Source: Novosphingobium sp. (GTDB lineage: Bacteria > Pseudomonadota > Alphaproteobacteria > Sphingomonadales > Sphingomonadaceae). Taken from it: 46,420 nt of DNA. The notes under the pieces were generated by a model, which was not told where the DNA came from, ran no database searches, and worked only from the letters and a program-made list of their open reading frames with translations. Both the position numbers and the translations under genes were made by a program. Positions 1 through 9,097 of this stretch are shown here, piece by piece (position 1 is the first letter of the stretch; every line of letters starts with the position of its first letter). The DNA is taken from positions 1 through 46,420 of the forward strand of contig JACKKV010000010.1 in the NCBI GenBank assembly GCA_024236235.1. The letters run 5' to 3'.

Positions 1-434
1 CCGACATCTGGAATGGGTGGCCGGACTTCGCGCATTCCGGCGCGGCCCGCGGGGGGATGTGGACCCTGACTGAAAGTGCAGCCTGCGAATGGGCCGCCAA
101 CGGGGTGCGTGTGAATGCCGTTGCACCGGGCGGTATCGCTTCCAGCGGTTTCGATACCTATGCTCCGGAGATCCAGTACAAATTATTCGAATACGCCCGC
201 AGGGTGCCGCAGCAGCGGTTCGGGACCGAGGCGGAAGTCGCCGCCGCCATCACCTACCTGCTTTCGCCAGCCGCGGCCTATATCACCGGATCGTGCATCC
301 GGGTAGACGGCGGCGCGCCCAATGCGCGCCAGACCTGGACGCTGGAAGAGAGCGACCGGAACAAGCCATTCGAAGGTTTTCACCGTTCAAAAATGCCTGA
401 AGTGCTGAAGCGCGGTCCTGGAGGAGGCAAGTGA
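1..434 (+). CDS. SDR family oxidoreductase, PECR/2,4-dienoyl-CoA reductase-like (5' truncated)
   Basis: Only the last 143 residues are visible; the reading frame is open from base 3, so the gene starts upstream of the window. The stretch HSGAARGG, then NGVRVNAVAPGGI and the ending ITGSCIRVDGG are typical of classical short-chain dehydrogenases, closest to the peroxisomal trans-2-enoyl-CoA reductase (PECR) branch. A roughly 40-residue tail after VDGG is also PECR-like. Family members reduce enoyl- or dienoyl-CoA with NADPH, but many bacterial homologues are uncharacterised. Where human PECR has Tyr179 and Lys183, this protein has Trp and Glu, so its chemistry may differ. The stop overlaps the GTG start of the acyl-CoA ligase by 4 bp, which implies translational coupling and a shared CoA-thioester pathway. 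Confidence 0.85.
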   Translation, partial: DIWNGWPDFAHSGAARGGMWTLTESAACEWAANGVRVNAVAPGGIASSGFDTYAPEIQYKLFEYARRVPQQRFGTEAEVAAAITYLLSPAAAYITGSCIRVDGGAPNARQTWTLEESDRNKPFEGFHRSKMPEVLKRGPGGGK

Positions 435-2089
435 ACGGGCAGGCCCAGATTGTGATGGATAAGGGGGTGAAAGGCCTGCCGACGTTTGCGCATTGGCCCG
501 CTGACAATTCTCTTGATATTCCGGATATCACGCTGGGCGGGCTGCTGCGCCATGCCGCCGAAACCGTGCCGGACCGGATCGCTCTGGTCGAGGGCGTCGC
601 CGATCCGGCGATGCGTCGCCGCTGGACCTATCGGGAAATGCTGGATCTTTCGGAACGGCTGGCGCGGGCGCTGCTCGGCAGGTTCGAGCGCGGTGATCGC
701 GTCGTGGTCTATGGCACGAACTCCCCGGAATGGGTGTTTTTGCAGCACGCCATGAGCCTTGCCGGCATACTGCTGGTGCCGGTCAATCCCGCTTATACGC
801 CGCGCGAACTGAATTACATTCTTTCGAACAGCGAAGCCACGGGCCTATATTACGACGATTGCTTCCGCGATCGCGATCTGGCCCCGGTAGTGGCGGAAGC
901 GGCGAAGGAAGGTTGCGGCGAGCTCAAGGTCATCGACCGCGTCGCAAACCTCTGGGATCTCATCGCAACCGCCGATCCAGACATTCAACTGCCTGAGATT
1001 GGCCCGCTCGACCCGCTGCAGGTCCAATACACGTCGGGCACCACTGGCCACCCCAAGGGTGCGTTGCTGCATCACAAGGGTGTGCTGAATACCTCGCGCA
1101 GCATCGCGCGCCGCGCCGGTTTCGGTGATGGCGACGTTCACATTAACGCCATGCCGATGTTCCACATTGCCGGGGCGGCGATGGCCGAGTTCAGCTGCAT
1201 TGCCTATCGCGGAACCTTCGTGCTGATGCCGCATTGGGATGCGGGGCTGATGCTCGAACTGTTCGAGAGCGAGCGGGGCAATGCAACCCTGATCGTCCCC
1301 ACCATGATCCTGGGCATTCTCAATCATCCGGACTTGCCCCGGCGCGACGTGACAAGCTGGAACATCATCTTCACCGGGGCGGCAAACGTACCGGCTGCGA
1401 TGGTGAGGGAGGTGCACGAGAAAATTGGCTGCACCGTCAACATCATCTTTGGCCAGACTGAATCCAACGGGCCGATCACGCTCACCGCGCCAGACGATCG
1501 GATTGAGGACCAGTGCGATACGGTGGGCAAGCCACTGCCGCAGGTCGAGGTCCGCATCGTCGACCCGGCAAGCCACGAAACTCAGCCGGTTGATACCGTC
1601 GGCGAAATCTGGGTCCGCGGATTCCAGACCATGTCGGGGTATTACCAGATGCCGGACAAGACTGCAGAGACGCTGCTGTCCGATGGCTGGCTGCGCACGG
1701 GTGACCTCGGGACCATGGATGCGCGCGGTTACGTCAAGATCACCGGGCGGCTGAAGGAAATGATCATCCGGGCAGGGATGAACCTCTATCCCAAGGAGAT
1801 GGAGGACGTGCTGTTCGTCCACCCGCAAGTCGATCAGGTGGCGGTGATCGGCCTTCCCGACGAAAAATGGGGCGAAGTGGTCGCCGCCGTGATTTCACTC
1901 AAGAACAGGGATGACAGGCCCTCGCTGGCTGAGCTGACTGCTTACTGCCGCGAACGCATGTCATCGCAGAAAGTGCCCAGTTGCTGGTTCTTTACCGAGG
2001 ACTGGCCGCTGACGCCATCGGGCAAGATCCAGAAACATGTCTTGGCTGAAATGATCGCGGAAGGACGACTGTCCGCAGCAGCCGATTAG
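431..2089 (+). CDS. Acyl-CoA synthetase (class I adenylate-forming, fatty-acid-CoA ligase type)
   Basis: 552 residues, GTG start 4-bp overlapped with the upstream SDR and preceded by AGGAGG at 422-427. It should activate a carboxylic acid with ATP and CoA via an acyl-adenylate. Visible core motifs: the phosphate-binding loop TSGTTGHPKGA near residues 201-211, GQTESNGP near 340, the TGDLG hinge motif near 424, GRLKEMIIRAG near 439-449, and the C-terminal PSGKIQK containing the adenylation lysine near 531. Length and motif order are those of FadD/steroid-acid-type ligases. The acid specificity cannot be read from sequence; the P450, aldehyde dehydrogenase and acyl-CoA dehydrogenase downstream suggest an acid made by oxidation of a hydrophobic compound. 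Confidence 0.92.
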   Translation: MNGQAQIVMDKGVKGLPTFAHWPADNSLDIPDITLGGLLRHAAETVPDRIALVEGVADPAMRRRWTYREMLDLSERLARALLGRFERGDRVVVYGTNSPEWVFLQHAMSLAGILLVPVNPAYTPRELNYILSNSEATGLYYDDCFRDRDLAPVVAEAAKEGCGELKVIDRVANLWDLIATADPDIQLPEIGPLDPLQVQYTSGTTGHPKGALLHHKGVLNTSRSIARRAGFGDGDVHINAMPMFHIAGAAMAEFSCIAYRGTFVLMPHWDAGLMLELFESERGNATLIVPTMILGILNHPDLPRRDVTSWNIIFTGAANVPAAMVREVHEKIGCTVNIIFGQTESNGPITLTAPDDRIEDQCDTVGKPLPQVEVRIVDPASHETQPVDTVGEIWVRGFQTMSGYYQMPDKTAETLLSDGWLRTGDLGTMDARGYVKITGRLKEMIIRAGMNLYPKEMEDVLFVHPQVDQVAVIGLPDEKWGEVVAAVISLKNRDDRPSLAELTAYCRERMSSQKVPSCWFFTEDWPLTPSGKIQKHVLAEMIAEGRLSAAAD

Positions 2090-2123
2090 TTCGGATGGCT
2101 AACCTTAATTCAATGGGGAGGTA

Positions 2124-4398
2124 ATGATGACAAATAAATGGAATGCAAAAGCTATTGCCATGCTGGCAACGGGAGTGGCGGCAGCACCGATGGCGCTATG
2201 CGCACAGGTGGCCGTTGCTCAGGAGGCAGGCGCCACCAGCTATGGCGACATTGTCGTAACCGCGCAGCGCCGCGAACAATCGGCCATGAAAGTGCCGGTG
2301 TCGCTGACTGCGCTTGATAATGAGGCGATGAAGGACCGGCAGGTGTCGGACGTCAAGGACCTGCAGTTCGTTGCTCCCGGCATTCGCGCCGGTCATCAGC
2401 AGGGTGTTACCCGCATCTTTATCCGCGGCATTGGTCTTAACTCGTTCTCTTCTGGTGCGGACGCCAGCATCGCCTTCTATGCGGATGGTGTATATATCGG
2501 TCGCCCGACCGCCCAGGCGTCATCGTTCTTCGACGTCGAACGCATCGAAGTACTGCGCGGCCCGCAAGCGGTGCTTTACGGCCGAAATGCCACAGGCGGC
2601 GCGCTGAACGTCATCAGCCGCGCGCCCACACGCGAAGTCGGCGGCTACGCAGATTTCACCGTGGGCAATTACGATCATTTCGAGCTTGAAGGCGCAGTAA
2701 ACGCCCCGCTGAGCGAAAATGGCGATTTCCGCGCCCGTATCGCAACCCATTTGATTGATCGCGGCGGTTACGGCAGGGATCTCACTCAGGATCATCCGGT
2801 GAACAATGCCAAGGCCCAGTCCGTTCGCGGCCAGTTGCAATATGAGAATGGCGCGGGCACGGACATTCGCCTCATCGCCGAATATCATCACGAACATGAC
2901 AATAATCATTTTTACGCACAGCTTCGATGCCTATCCCGGATATGTGCTGCAGGGCGTAGCGGGCACGACGGACGGTTTCGATCCGCCGAATGAACTGATC
3001 GGTATCGTGGAAACGGGTGACCAGGATGCGGCCACAGACCTTGCGGGCAAGACCAACCGGCGCAAGGGCTTTGCAGTCACACTGAACGGCAAGTTCGACC
3101 TGACGGACAGCCTCACGCTAAATTCGATCACCGGCTATCGCTATTTCGACCGTTACAATGCGTCGAACTCTGACGGTACATCGGCAGGTCTTGGCAACAC
3201 ATTCTACAATGAAAAATCCAAGCAGATCAGCCAGGAACTGCTTCTGACCTGGACTTCCGGGCCGCTTGATGTGATTGCCGGATCGACCTACTATCATGAA
3301 AAGATAGACAATTACGTCCTGGTGCCGTTCTACCAGTTCTGGTCAGCCCTGGGCGAGGTCAATTACATCCAGAACGGTAACATGAAGATCGATGCGTTCG
3401 CGGCCTATGCGCAGGCAACCTATTCGATCTTGCCGGAACTTCGGATAACCGCCGGTGGCCGCTGGTCGACCGAAAAGCGCGATCATGTCGGCAATTTCAC
3501 TTTCACGTCCTTTGCGGATACGAGCAAGAAGAAGCGCTGGAGTGATTTCACACCCAGGGTCGGCATCGAATTCGACGTTGGTCCCACGTCCATGCTTTAT
3601 GCGAGCTATACCGAAGGCTTCAAAAGCGGCACCGCCAACATCGGCCAGGTCAATCCGATCATCAACCCGGAGACGATCAAAGCCTATGAAGTCGGTTTCA
3701 AGTCCCGCCTGCTTGATAATGCAATCGAGCTGACCGGCGCGTACTTCCATTACAAGTACTCCGACCTCCAGGTTAACAAGGTAATCGGCATCGCCACGGT
3801 GACTGCCAATGCCGCTGCGGCCAAGGTTGATGGCTTCGAGTTGGCTGCAACCCTGCGGCCTGCGCCTGGACTTCGGTTCGATGGTTCGTTCAACTATCTG
3901 AAGGGTCGCTTCAGCGAATTCTTTTCAACCAACCCCCTCATTCCTTTGGGCGCCGCTGATCCGGGCTTCGACATCTGGCAGGCTGCGAACCCTAACATAA
4001 CGCCGGTTTTCGGTGGTGTTGGGGGTGTTGAGCAGAACCTCAAGGGCTATCAGCTTCCGGGCGCACCGAAATATTCCTTCACCGCCGGTGCGCAGTATGA
4101 TTACGATTTCGGCAATGGAGCCGTCCTGACGGCGCGTGGAGACCTAGCCTGGTCCTCGCGCATCCATTACTCGGAATTCAATGAATTGCCGCTCAGCCAG
4201 AAGTCGGTGACGAAGATCAACGCCCTGCTGCGTTATGATTCCGGCTCGTTCTGGAGCCTGAGCGTCTGGGGTAAAAATCTTACGAATGAATATGTTAAGT
4301 CCAATGAACTCGTGACGATCGCCCTCTGGGGTTATCCGCGTTACGGCTCGATTGAGCCGCCGCGGACCTATGGCGCGACATTCGGTCTTAAGTTCTGA
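2124..4398 (+). pseudogene. TonB-dependent outer-membrane receptor, broken by a one-base frameshift
   Basis: Two overlapping reading frames together form one ordinary sphingomonad receptor of about 757 residues. The first (ATG 2124, RBS GGGGAGG at 2115-2121) encodes a signal peptide, a TonB box-like segment (DIVVTAQRREQ) and the complete plug (IFIRGIGLNS, VLRGPQAVLYGRNATGG). It drops out of frame and stops at 2993. The barrel continues one base shifted from about 2914 to 4398 and ends with GATFGLKF, a normal C-terminal Phe. Deleting one T of the five-T run 2909-2913 gives a continuous reading (DNNHFTHSFDAYPG). The cause may be a real inactivating mutation, a phase-variation-like slip or a sequencing error. 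The role would be energised uptake of the cluster's substrate. Confidence 0.9.
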
Positions 4399-4406
4399 GC
4401 TTGCGC

Positions 4407-4440
4407 GGTTGCCGGGGCGGGTGAGGGCGCCCCGGCAACC
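4407..4440 (+). promoter_or_regulatory. 12-bp perfect stem-loop between receptor and aldehyde dehydrogenase
   Basis: GGTTGCCGGGGC (4407-4418) pairs perfectly with GCCCCGGCAACC (4429-4440) around a 10-base loop. It starts 8 bases after the receptor stop. No T-tract follows, so it is not a standard intrinsic terminator. It may instead protect the 3' end of the receptor mRNA or partly attenuate transcription into the downstream enzymes. The role is inferred; the dyad itself is plain in the sequence. Confidence 0.7.
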
Positions 4441-4470
4441 CGCACCAGATGTTTGCAGGAGGGGATTATA

Positions 4471-5961
4471 ATGGCCGTGACTGATGGTGCAGGCATTCTG
4501 AAGCATCCGGACAGGCTGTTTATCAGCGGCCAGTGGGTGCCCGCATCGTCTGGCCGGATGATCGATGTGATCGCGCCAGCGACCGAAGAGGTGTTCCTGA
4601 CTATTGCCGAAGCGGATGAAAGCGATATTGACCGTGCGGTCGACGCCGCGCGCCGCGCTTTCGACAGCGGCCCTTGGCCGCGCATGAGCCATTCGGAGCG
4701 GGCGGGTTTTCTCAACCGGATTGCTGATGCGCTGGACGCGCGGGCTGACGACATCGCCGCCATCTGGCCTAATGAAATGGGCATCATCCACGCCATGGCC
4801 CGACCCTTTGCCGGGACCATTGGCGGGGTATATCGATATTATGCCGGGCTGGCTGACAGCTTCGCCTGGGAAGAACGCTTCGAAAATCCAATGTTCGGTG
4901 GCGATTACGCGCTGATCGTCAATGAACCGGTGGGCGTGGTCGGCGCCATCGTTCCGTGGAACGCACCGGTCAATATCATGGCCTACAAGCTTGCCCCCGC
5001 GCTGATCGCAGGCTGCACCTGCATACTCAAGATGTCACCCGAAGCGCCGGGCACAGGGTATATTCTGGCAGAAATTGCTGAGGCGGTCGGCCTGCCGCCG
5101 GGCGTGCTGAATATGGTTACAGCAGACCGAGCTGCGTCGGAGCGGCTGGTGCGGCACCCTGGCGTGGACAAGATCGGCTTCACCGGATCGAGCGCGGTGG
5201 GCAAACGGATCGCCGGGATATGCGCTGAACGCATGGCGCGCTGCACGCTTGAACTGGGCGGCAAGTCGGCGGCAGTGATCCTCGACGATTACGATATTGA
5301 ACAGGCGGCTCAATCGCTGGTCGGTTCAGCCTGTGCGATGACCGGGCAGATCTGTTCCTCGCTAACCCGCATCGTGGTGGGGGCAAACCGGCATGACCAG
5401 CTGGTGGATGCGCTGGCGTCCGGTTTCGCTCAGGTGGTCGTTGGCGATCCGTTCGATCCGGCCACCGGCATGGGGCCGCTGGCCATGCAGCGTCAGCGCG
5501 ACAGGGTCGAAGACATGGTGCGTCAGGCGGAACGGGACGGCAACCGGATCGTCACTGGCGGGAAACGGCCGGCCCATCTCAATCGCGGCTGGTTTTACGA
5601 GCCGACCGTAATCGCCAACGCGGAAAACAGCGATTTCATCGCACGCGAGGAGATTTTCGGCCCGGTCCTGACGGTGATCAAGGCGCGGGACGAGGAGCAG
5701 GCGATCACGATCGCCAATGACACGCGCTTCGGGCTCAACAATTCGGTATTCACGAACGACACGCAGAGGGCCTATGCTGTAGCGCGCCGCCTGCAATCGG
5801 GCACGGTCGGCCACAATGGCTGGCGCAGCGACATGTCGATCGGCTTCGGCGGATTTAAGGAATCCGGCATCGGGCGCGAGGGCGGTGTCAACGGTTTGCG
5901 CGCCTATCTGGAGCCAAAGACGCTGATCATGGAAAACTGTGGCCAAGGAGACAAAGGGTGA
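4471..5961 (+). CDS. NAD(P)-dependent aldehyde dehydrogenase
   Basis: 496 residues from ATG 4471, chosen because AGGAGGGG lies at 4457-4464; an in-frame TTG at 4453 lies upstream of that RBS. ALDH superfamily: oxidises an aldehyde to the acid with NAD(P)+. Visible are the Rossmann segment with PWNAPVNIMAYKLAPALIAG, GFTGSSAVGK near residues 234-243, catalytic general base Glu261 in LELGGKS, nucleophile Cys295 in GQICSS, and EEIFGPVL toward the C terminus. All key residues are present. It is likely to act on the aldehyde derived from the P450/SDR steps, giving the acid for the ligase at 431-2089. Its stop overlaps the next gene's GTG start by 4 bp. Confidence 0.93.
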   Translation: MAVTDGAGILKHPDRLFISGQWVPASSGRMIDVIAPATEEVFLTIAEADESDIDRAVDAARRAFDSGPWPRMSHSERAGFLNRIADALDARADDIAAIWPNEMGIIHAMARPFAGTIGGVYRYYAGLADSFAWEERFENPMFGGDYALIVNEPVGVVGAIVPWNAPVNIMAYKLAPALIAGCTCILKMSPEAPGTGYILAEIAEAVGLPPGVLNMVTADRAASERLVRHPGVDKIGFTGSSAVGKRIAGICAERMARCTLELGGKSAAVILDDYDIEQAAQSLVGSACAMTGQICSSLTRIVVGANRHDQLVDALASGFAQVVVGDPFDPATGMGPLAMQRQRDRVEDMVRQAERDGNRIVTGGKRPAHLNRGWFYEPTVIANAENSDFIAREEIFGPVLTVIKARDEEQAITIANDTRFGLNNSVFTNDTQRAYAVARRLQSGTVGHNGWRSDMSIGFGGFKESGIGREGGVNGLRAYLEPKTLIMENCGQGDKG

Positions 5962-6452
5962 GTGGACGGGTCATCAAGGGCGTGACGATCAACTGCCCGA
6001 TCGAGACAGGCAGCGAAACCGCGCGCCGCAATATCGATACGATCATCGATTTCTTCTCGGTCTATCTGAAGGACAAGGCGTTTTTCTATTCGCTGTGGGT
6101 TGATGACGACCCCGAAGTGGTGACACCATTCGTGACGGGTGATGTGGCCATCTGCCATTACGAAAGCCACAAGGGCTGGGGCGGGATCAAGGGCTTCTGG
6201 GATCCTATCTTTGACGAAATGACGGGTCGTTTCGACTGGTTCATCGACGAAGTGATCGTCGGCGAAAACCCGAATGTCATCGTCACAAAGTCGAACAGTA
6301 TGATAGATGTCCAGACCGGCCCGACCTGGGGCAGCCGCCATGTCGCTTATAACGGTCGCTATGTGCAGATATTCAAGTTCCAGGACGGCAAGGTAAAGTC
6401 GTTCGAGGAATATTACGACACTGCTCTGCTCAATGCGGCATACTCGGGATAA
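5958..6452 (+). CDS. NTF2/SnoaL-like fold protein
   Basis: 164 residues, GTG start coupled by a 4-bp overlap to the aldehyde dehydrogenase. The composition and pattern (an N-terminal helix with IDTIIDFFSVYLKDKAFFYSLW, then HKGWGGIKGFWDPIF and the late strand GRYVQIFKFQDGKVKSFEEYYDT) are typical of SnoaL-like members of the NTF2 superfamily. That fold serves enzymes such as ketosteroid isomerase and limonene-epoxide hydrolase as well as non-catalytic proteins. No specific catalytic set can be assigned by eye. Its place between an aldehyde dehydrogenase and an SDR suggests an isomerase, hydratase or epoxide-opening role on the pathway intermediate; this is inference. Confidence 0.75.
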   Translation: MSGRVIKGVTINCPIETGSETARRNIDTIIDFFSVYLKDKAFFYSLWVDDDPEVVTPFVTGDVAICHYESHKGWGGIKGFWDPIFDEMTGRFDWFIDEVIVGENPNVIVTKSNSMIDVQTGPTWGSRHVAYNGRYVQIFKFQDGKVKSFEEYYDTALLNAAYSG

Positions 6453-7258
6453 TGCAGATGGGCAGGCTTGAAGGGCGATCCATCCTGATAACAGGCGCCG
6501 CCCAGGGCATGGGCAAGGCCATCGCCATGCGCGCCGCACGCGAAGGCGCGGCGGCGATCACACTGGCTGATATCCAGGCTGAAAAGGGACAAATTTCCGC
6601 GCGCGAAGTTGCAGAACTGGGCGCAAGAACCCGGTTTGTACTGACGGACTTGCGTTCGAAAGAAGCGATCTGCGACATGGTCGCCGAGGCCGCGGATCTT
6701 GGTGGCGGACTGGACGTCCTGGTCAACAATGCCGGGATCACGGATGATGGACTCACCGGCGGGCCGCAGACTCTTGATTCCCTGACCGAAGAACAATGGG
6801 ACGACTTGATGGACATAAACGTCAAGGCGATGTGGCGTGCGGCGCGAGCAGCGGTGCCCTGGCTCAGGAAATCCGAACGAAACCCGGCGATCGTCAATGC
6901 GGCATCAGTGGCGAGCACTTTTGCGTACCCCGGCATTCCGGGCTATTCAGTAGCAAAGGGTGCAGTGAGCATGCTGACCCAGATGATGGCCGCTGACTAT
7001 GCGCCCTTCGGGATCCGCTGCAATGCCTATGCGCCGGGCGCAATTGCCACGCCCATGCTGATGCATTCGATCGAGAGCGCCGAAGACCCTGCAGAAATGA
7101 CCCGGCTTACGTCCGGCCCGCATCTTATCAAACGCCTGGGTGATCCTGACGAGGCTGCTACACTGGCCTGTTTTCTGGCCTCTGCGGAAGCGAGTTTTAT
7201 GACGGGTGCAATTATTCGCGTTGACGGCGGAACGGCCGCATGGCGCGGCAACAGTTGA
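6452..7258 (+). CDS. SDR family NAD(P)-dependent oxidoreductase
   Basis: 268 residues; the ATG shares one base with the stop of the NTF2-like gene (TAATG). A second ATG two codons in (6458) is also possible. This is a complete classical SDR: coenzyme loop TGAAQGMGKAIA near residues 14-25, NNAG, a catalytic Ser in NAASVAS near 152, and the active-site pair Tyr165/Lys169 in YSVAK. The C terminus ends in TGAIIRVDGG. It is predicted to interconvert an alcohol and a ketone or aldehyde with NAD(P)H in the cytoplasm. In this cluster it may oxidise the alcohol produced by the P450. Confidence 0.93.
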   Translation: MQMGRLEGRSILITGAAQGMGKAIAMRAAREGAAAITLADIQAEKGQISAREVAELGARTRFVLTDLRSKEAICDMVAEAADLGGGLDVLVNNAGITDDGLTGGPQTLDSLTEEQWDDLMDINVKAMWRAARAAVPWLRKSERNPAIVNAASVASTFAYPGIPGYSVAKGAVSMLTQMMAADYAPFGIRCNAYAPGAIATPMLMHSIESAEDPAEMTRLTSGPHLIKRLGDPDEAATLACFLASAEASFMTGAIIRVDGGTAAWRGNS

Positions 7259-7277
7259 ACATGATTGGAGGCGGATG

Positions 7278-8528
7278 ATGAGTGGACGAGGCCAGGTAAA
7301 GATCGTTGACGAACATGACCCCGAAATCAGCCCGGAACGCCTGATTGAGCGTTTCGGTCGCGATTTCTTCCGCGATTTCGATATCGACGACCCAAATCTC
7401 AATGAACATTTCCATGAGGTGATCGACCTTATGGTGCAGAAATGCCCGGTCGCGCACAGCAAGGTCGGCAGCGGCTATCACGTGTTCAGCACGGAAGACG
7501 CCGTGCGCAAGATCGGGCAGGATTGGCAGACGTTCAGCAGCGCCAAGGGCTATATCCCCAACCGTCCCGACGATCAGCCGCTGATGATCCCGGTGGAACA
7601 GGACCCACCCAATCACACCAGCTGGCGGCGGGTGCTCAACCCGCATATGAGCCCGCAGGTCATGGACGCCATCCGCGCAGATGTGGCGCGCGAGGTGAAC
7701 CTGCTGATCGACAAGTTCATTGACCGCAGCGAATGCGAGTTCATCAGCGAAATGGCCGGTCTGCTGCCCGGCCGGGCGTTCTTTATCTATGTTCTGGGCG
7801 TGCCGGTCGATGACCTGCCCGAATTGGTGCACGATGTGGATAAATCCCTGTTCGGGCCGCTGGATACCCGCACCAAATATCACAAGAAGGTCTATGATTA
7901 TCTTGAAGACTTCATGAAGAAGCGTCAGGCGATGCCGCCGCAGGGCGACATCGTGGACACGATCCTGAAGGGCGTGACCTATAAGGATGGGGAGGCGGCC
8001 CCGTGGGACCATCAGGTGTCGGTCGTGCTCGATCTGACCTATGGCGGCATTTCGACCACGATTTACGCGCTTGGATCGATCGCCCGCCATCTGGCCGATC
8101 ACCCGGAACAGCGCCAGCAATTGCTGGACCACCCGGAATGGATTGAAAATTCGGTCGAGGAATTCGTGCGCGCCTATTCGCCAGTCGTCGCGATGGGGCG
8201 GACCTGCATGAAGGACACCCAGGTGGACGGGATCGACCTGAAGGAAGGCGATTATGTCATGCTGGGCTTTTCCGGTGCGGGTCGCGATCCGCGCACAATT
8301 GCGAACCCGAAGGAACTGAATTTCGCAGAACCGACTATTCATCACGCTACGTTCGGGGTGGGGCCGCATCGCTGCATCGGTTCGCATCTGGCGCGCATGG
8401 AACTGGCCGTATTCATTACCGAGTGGCTGAAACGGATCCCCCATTTCCAGGTGAAACCGGGAACCGAGCCGGTTTATGAAACAGGCTTCCTGCGGGCGAT
8501 GAGCTCGCTCTATCTCGAATGGAAGTGA
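7278..8528 (+). CDS. Cytochrome P450 monooxygenase (class I, bacterial)
   Basis: 416 residues from the second of two tandem ATGs (7275/7278); GGAGG at 7267-7271 gives the better 6-base spacing to 7278. Soluble bacterial P450 with the heme loop FGVGPHRCIG (proximal thiolate Cys366), the K-helix ExxR at Glu295/Arg298, and an I-helix GGISTT at 256-261. The usual acid before the I-helix Thr (AGxD/ET) is replaced by Ser259, while Thr260 is kept. It inserts one oxygen atom from O2 using electrons from a ferredoxin, almost certainly the one encoded 10 bp downstream. No ferredoxin reductase lies in the window. The CYP family and substrate are not recognised. Confidence 0.95.
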   Translation: MSGRGQVKIVDEHDPEISPERLIERFGRDFFRDFDIDDPNLNEHFHEVIDLMVQKCPVAHSKVGSGYHVFSTEDAVRKIGQDWQTFSSAKGYIPNRPDDQPLMIPVEQDPPNHTSWRRVLNPHMSPQVMDAIRADVAREVNLLIDKFIDRSECEFISEMAGLLPGRAFFIYVLGVPVDDLPELVHDVDKSLFGPLDTRTKYHKKVYDYLEDFMKKRQAMPPQGDIVDTILKGVTYKDGEAAPWDHQVSVVLDLTYGGISTTIYALGSIARHLADHPEQRQQLLDHPEWIENSVEEFVRAYSPVVAMGRTCMKDTQVDGIDLKEGDYVMLGFSGAGRDPRTIANPKELNFAEPTIHHATFGVGPHRCIGSHLARMELAVFITEWLKRIPHFQVKPGTEPVYETGFLRAMSSLYLEWK

Positions 8529-8538
8529 GGCCGGATCC

Positions 8539-8739
8539 ATGCAACTGAAGGTCGATGAGATGCTCTGTTCCGGCCACGGCCGGTGCGCCAAATTCGCGCC
8601 TGCCGTGTTCAGCCTGGACGAAGCGGGGTTCAACACGGCGGTCGGACGGGTGGTGGATGTGCCGCCAGGCGAGGAAGACAATGCGACTAAAGCCATGAAG
8701 GCCTGCCCTGAACGCGCTATCAGCGACGCCGGACAATGA
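8539..8739 (+). CDS. P450-associated ferredoxin, single [3Fe-4S]-type cluster
   Basis: 66 residues with the pattern Cys10-x2-His13-x2-Cys16 and Cys56-Pro57. This is the CxxHxxC...CP signature of small P450-partner ferredoxins, in which the second ligand position is not Cys, so a [3Fe-4S] cluster is expected. It delivers single electrons to the P450 encoded immediately upstream. GAGG lies ahead of the ATG. Its stop overlaps the next ATG by 4 bp (ATGA), which ties it to the EthD gene. The reductase that feeds it must be encoded elsewhere. Confidence 0.93.
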   Translation: MQLKVDEMLCSGHGRCAKFAPAVFSLDEAGFNTAVGRVVDVPPGEEDNATKAMKACPERAISDAGQ

Positions 8740-9092
8740 GCGTATGCATTGTCGTCTGCATCAAGCGGCGCGCAGGGCTGAGCGAGGAAGAATTTTCCCG
8801 TCACTGGCGGGAGGTGCATGCACCGCTGATCCGCAGCTGCGAGGAATTCAGTCGGCATCTCGTCAGCTATACACAGCACCACCTTGTCGACCGGAATTCG
8901 CCGGTGGCGAAGCTGTTCGGTGTTTCGGGCGAATATGATGGTGTGGCGGTGCTTGAATTCCATTCGCTGGACGCCATGCAGCAAGCTTTTGCAGAACCCG
9001 CCTATGTTGAACGGATCCGCCCTGACGAACCCAATTTTGTCGATCTCGAAAACTGCATCAGCTTCATTAGCGAACCTTTTCCGGTAATCTGA
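8736..9092 (+). CDS. EthD domain-containing protein (copy 1)
   Basis: 118 residues, ATGA-coupled to the ferredoxin. The opening CIKRRAGLSEEEFSRHWREVHAP is the hallmark of EthD-family dimeric alpha/beta-barrel proteins (ferredoxin-like fold). EthD of Rhodococcus ruber is encoded after a P450 and a ferredoxin in the ethyl tert-butyl ether genes and is needed for that pathway, although its chemistry is unclear. The same gene order here suggests a partner or accessory enzyme to this P450. No catalytic residues can be named. Confidence 0.85.
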   Translation: MSVCIVVCIKRRAGLSEEEFSRHWREVHAPLIRSCEEFSRHLVSYTQHHLVDRNSPVAKLFGVSGEYDGVAVLEFHSLDAMQQAFAEPAYVERIRPDEPNFVDLENCISFISEPFPVI

Positions 9093-9097
9093 TCTCG

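Noticed and set aside
7212..8984. 590-codon open frame on the - strand opposite the P450 and ferredoxin
   Set aside because: Shadow of high-GC coding sequence; no family motif, and the + strand proteins are unambiguous. The same applies to the long antisense frames at 845-1828, 11842-13167 and 24226-25260.
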